NCBI GenBank assembly: GCA_018263115.1 | Contig: JADFDC010000025.1 | Location: 1-33,833, forward strand | Length of the DNA: 33,833 nucleotides | Direction of reading: 5' to 3' | Source: Thiobacillus sp. | GTDB taxonomy: Bacteria > Pseudomonadota > Gammaproteobacteria > Burkholderiales > Thiobacillaceae | Part shown: positions 31,446 to 33,833 of the stretch, piece after piece | How positions within the stretch are numbered: the first letter of the stretch is position 1 | How the letters are laid out: every line of letters starts with the position of its first letter | Position numbers and translations under genes: made by a program | The notes under the pieces: generated by a model | What the model saw: only the letters and a program-made list of their open reading frames with translations | Told to the model about the DNA's origin: nothing | Databases searched by the model: none

Positions 31446-31484
31446 ACTCTAGAGAGGAACAACAATCAACAGAAGTTAATTGTT
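31446..31484 (-). promoter_or_regulatory. CbbR-type promoter of the 38-aa/78-aa/SulP operon
   Basis: ATTAAC-N4-GTTGAT on the minus strand (31480-31465) is followed, at exactly the same distance as before csoS2, by a -10-like TAGAGT (31451-31446). A shared ACCGTCTGGCG downstream of the -10 (31442-31432; 15896-15886 at csoS2) may mark a common initially transcribed region. Over 29 bp (31456-31484 against 15911-15939) 26 positions match. Confidence 0.72.
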
Positions 31485-31580
31485 GTTATAGGATGCATAT
31501 ACTTTGGTTTATCTACGAAGGCTGGCCGGCGCAGATGTTTGCCGCCAGCAGCGCAGCCAATGCATGCCTGAACGCGAGCC

Positions 31581-33833
31581 TTACCGCGTCAGTCCTGCAT
31601 ACAGAAGCGGGAGTTTTTCGGGCAGGCGCTCGACGTGGTCGACGACCATGTAGTTCTTCTGTCCGAAGATTCGGCTGACGTAGTTGTCGGCGCGCGGATC
31701 AAGGCTCATGCAGTAGGTCGTCACGCCGAATTTGGCGACCTCCTCCACGGCCTTCTTGGTGTCGTTGCGCAGATACTGCGGATCGCGCACGTCGACGTCG
31801 GCCGGTTCACCGTCGGTGATGACGATGAGCAGCTTTTTCGCCGAGCGCTGCAATTTGAGATGATGGCCGGCATGGCGGATGGCCGCGCCCATGCGGGTGG
31901 AAAGCTGGCCGGTCATGCCCGCCAGCCTGGCCTTGGGTTCTTCGTCCCAGTGCTGGTCGAAATCCTTGAAGCGGTAGTACTCCACGTCGTGGCGGCCGTC
32001 CGAACAGAATCCGTGGATGGCAAAGGGGTCGCCCACCTTGGAAATGGCGTCCGACAGCAGCACGCACGCGCGACGGGTCAGGTCCAGCACCGAGTATTCC
32101 TTGCCGTGCACCATGTCGTTGGTGGATTCGGACAGGTCGAGCAACACAAGGATGGAGAAGTCGCGAGTCTTTCTGACCGAGCGCATCATGATGCGCGGAT
32201 CGGGCTGGTTGCCGAGGCGGATGTCGGTGAAGCTCTGGATGGCGGCGTTGATGTCGATTTCGTCGCCATCCTCCAGCTTGCGAATGCGTTGCACGCCCTG
32301 CGGCTGCATGGCATCCAGCAGGAACTTCATGCGATGGATTTCGCGTTTGTGCTCGGCAAGGATGTCGTTGATGAGTTGCAGGTCGCCCATTTTGCCGCGC
32401 TTTTCCAGCACCGTGGCCCAGGACGGCCGCTCGAGCTGGATCTGGTAATCCCATTCCGAATAGTGGAAGGGATCGGAAACCGGTTCCTTGCCTTCCAGCG
32501 AGTTGATGGTGACACCTTCCTGGTCGAGGTAGAACTCGGTGGGCAACACCCAGATTTCCTGGGCATCGTCGCCAGCCAGTTCGTTGTCGACCTCGTTCAC
32601 CATTTCCATGATGTTGACGTACTTGCGTACTTGCTTGATGGTGTCGTAGCCAGCATTGGCGGCTTTCTCGAAATCGAATTCCTCGAATTCCCAGAAATAG
32701 CGGTTGTCGTCGCGGTAGGGCGCGGTCAGCAGGTCGGTCCGCGGGTTGAAGGGGATTTTCTTATCGCCGAAGCTGTGCGCCAGTTGAACGCCGATTTCCC
32801 ATGACGTGATGTTGGTGTCGAGCTTGTCCTGCGCCTGCGCGAACAGCAGGCGGCCTTCTGCGATCCAGGGATCGTTGTCCTGGTAGCTATCGTCGAGCAG
32901 GGCGCGCGCGAGGCGGTTGAGGTAATCGCCTGCCGTGGCGCTCATGTCCGGTGTGATGGTATGGAACTGGTTCCAGATTTGTTTCAGTCCGGGAAAGCGG
33001 CGGATCGACAGCGTCTCGACCCGTGCATCTTCGATGACTGAAATCACCGCCATCTGGAAAGTGTTCAAGGCCTCAGCCGAGATCGGCTGCCTTGTTTCGA
33101 CGACGTGCGCGGCGCAGTGGGTGGCAGTGGCGCGGTAGAGCTCCAGCCCGGGCACGGGTTCATGGCCCTCCGGCGCGAAGTCATCGAAGGCATCCGGCAG
33201 ATGCAGCAGATAGTCCTCGATATAAGGACGGTAGCCCTCGCGGTTTTCGAAGTCGCCGGAAGTGGGGCGCATGAAGAAGTCCCGCGCCCACAGCGCGCGC
33301 AGGTACATGTTTATGCGCCGCTGCACGTCCACCAGCAGGGTGCCCTTGCGCTCCTTCTGCAGCATGGCCATGGATTCCTTGGTATCCAGGCTGAAATACT
33401 TGATCTGCTCCTCGTAGTTGGTGCGGTGCGCATGCGCGCCCCACAGCGCCCAGCGGCGCAAGCCGCCCAACGTGAGGTGCTGGAACAGCACCTCCAGCTT
33501 GTCCAGCATGGGGCGCACGCCGCGCGGTGCCTGCGCGATCAGGGTGTTGATGAACTGCAGGTAGTTGAGGAAAAGCTGGGAATCGCCGAGGCGGTTGGCT
33601 GCGGTGGAAGCGGTGGCCAGCAGCAGTTCGATTACGGTGCCCGAGGTTTTGGAGGCCAGCATCAGCGAAGCGGTGGCGAGATCGGTGACGACATCCTCGC
33701 CGACTTCCTTGGCCACACGGGGCGCTTCCTCCAGCCAGGTTTCTACCAGCGAGTCGCCGCGTCCGAGGCCGCGAATCGCGGCCGCGCCCTTCAGGTAGTT
33801 ATCCAGCCCGCGCGGCGAAAACACCTTGGTGGC
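31581..33833 (-). CDS. cbbO: CbbO, Rubisco-activase adaptor with VWA domain (5' partial)
   Basis: CbbO forms the Rubisco activase complex with the AAA+ protein CbbQ; its C-terminal von Willebrand A domain docks to Rubisco. About 750 residues are visible, close to full family length, and the frame is open at the right edge (the GTG at 33824 is internal), so only a short N terminus is missing. The MIDAS motif DLSEST is at 563-568 counted from that GTG, with ITDGE further on. The NorD-like middle region (VISVIEDARVETLSIRRFPGL) is intact. Upstream genes lie outside the window; cbbQ and possibly cbbLS are expected there. Its stop is 96 bp beyond the SulP-operon operator. Confidence 0.92.
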   Translation of the reverse strand, partial: ATKVFSPRGLDNYLKGAAAIRGLGRGDSLVETWLEEAPRVAKEVGEDVVTDLATASLMLASKTSGTVIELLLATASTAANRLGDSQLFLNYLQFINTLIAQAPRGVRPMLDKLEVLFQHLTLGGLRRWALWGAHAHRTNYEEQIKYFSLDTKESMAMLQKERKGTLLVDVQRRINMYLRALWARDFFMRPTSGDFENREGYRPYIEDYLLHLPDAFDDFAPEGHEPVPGLELYRATATHCAAHVVETRQPISAEALNTFQMAVISVIEDARVETLSIRRFPGLKQIWNQFHTITPDMSATAGDYLNRLARALLDDSYQDNDPWIAEGRLLFAQAQDKLDTNITSWEIGVQLAHSFGDKKIPFNPRTDLLTAPYRDDNRYFWEFEEFDFEKAANAGYDTIKQVRKYVNIMEMVNEVDNELAGDDAQEIWVLPTEFYLDQEGVTINSLEGKEPVSDPFHYSEWDYQIQLERPSWATVLEKRGKMGDLQLINDILAEHKREIHRMKFLLDAMQPQGVQRIRKLEDGDEIDINAAIQSFTDIRLGNQPDPRIMMRSVRKTRDFSILVLLDLSESTNDMVHGKEYSVLDLTRRACVLLSDAISKVGDPFAIHGFCSDGRHDVEYYRFKDFDQHWDEEPKARLAGMTGQLSTRMGAAIRHAGHHLKLQRSAKKLLIVITDGEPADVDVRDPQYLRNDTKKAVEEVAKFGVTTYCMSLDPRADNYVSRIFGQKNYMVVDHVERLPEKLPLLYAGLTR

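Noticed and set aside
1-33833. CRISPR array, rRNA, tRNA, prophage or conjugative genes
   Set aside because: None was seen; the only regular repeats are the csoS1 duplications, csoS2 internal repeats, the hairpins described and the IS30 ends.

Overview
The window looks like a chromosomal carbon-concentrating locus of a GC-rich chemolithoautotrophic proteobacterium, most likely a betaproteobacterial sulfur oxidiser. This is inferred from a complete alpha-carboxysome shell operon, a CbbR regulator, CbbO, a DAB-type inorganic-carbon pump, two SulP transporters and a DsrC-like protein. No rRNA, tRNA or CRISPR array was found.

Layout. (1) 1-8211: a SulP gene cut by the left edge, a convergent nhaR-type LysR gene, then a very tightly packed seven-gene plus-strand operon (htpX, terC, rhodanese lipoprotein, VC0807-like membrane protein, TerB/DUF697 protein, YqaA-type protein, AI-2E/PerM-type protein). 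(2) 8237-15835, minus strand: the alpha-carboxysome operon csoS2-csoSCA-csoS4A-csoS4B-csoS1-csoS1-csoS1B, then a bacterioferritin-like gene, acRAF, mcdA and mcdB, closed by a strong hairpin terminator; a 98-aa orphan gene follows. A divergent cbbR (15988-16989) sits directly upstream of csoS2, where cbbL and cbbS normally lie. (3) 16990-21174: small accessory genes (a YRYK-repeat protein, a cysteine-free DsrC-like protein, a cold-shock protein, two small or unplaced proteins, a CPA1 antiporter). (4) 21272-22500: an apparently intact IS30-family element. (5) 22576-31378, minus strand: an inorganic-carbon uptake block. One unit is 59-aa ORF, dabB, a 247-aa membrane protein, a long dabA and a PII-like gene. 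The other is 38-aa ORF, 78-aa membrane protein and a SulP with a coiled-coil insertion. (6) 31581-33833: cbbO, cut by the right edge.

How the parts fit. DAB and SulP proteins would raise cytosolic bicarbonate, the PII-like protein could sense energy or bicarbonate status, CsoSCA would turn bicarbonate into CO2 inside the shell, acRAF and CbbO would serve Rubisco assembly and repair, and McdAB would distribute carboxysomes. Rubisco itself is not in the window. A 29-bp element (26/29 identical) with the same spacing to a -10 box and a start codon occurs before csoS2 and before the 38-aa/78-aa/SulP operon, and a weaker version occurs before the dab operon. One CbbR regulon therefore probably ties shell and uptake genes together.

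Items most worth a second look are the shared promoter architecture, the Rubisco-less cso operon, the SulP insertion with its two small companion genes, the palindromes around the dabA 3' end, the triple hairpin before csoS1, and the near-identical csoS1 copies.
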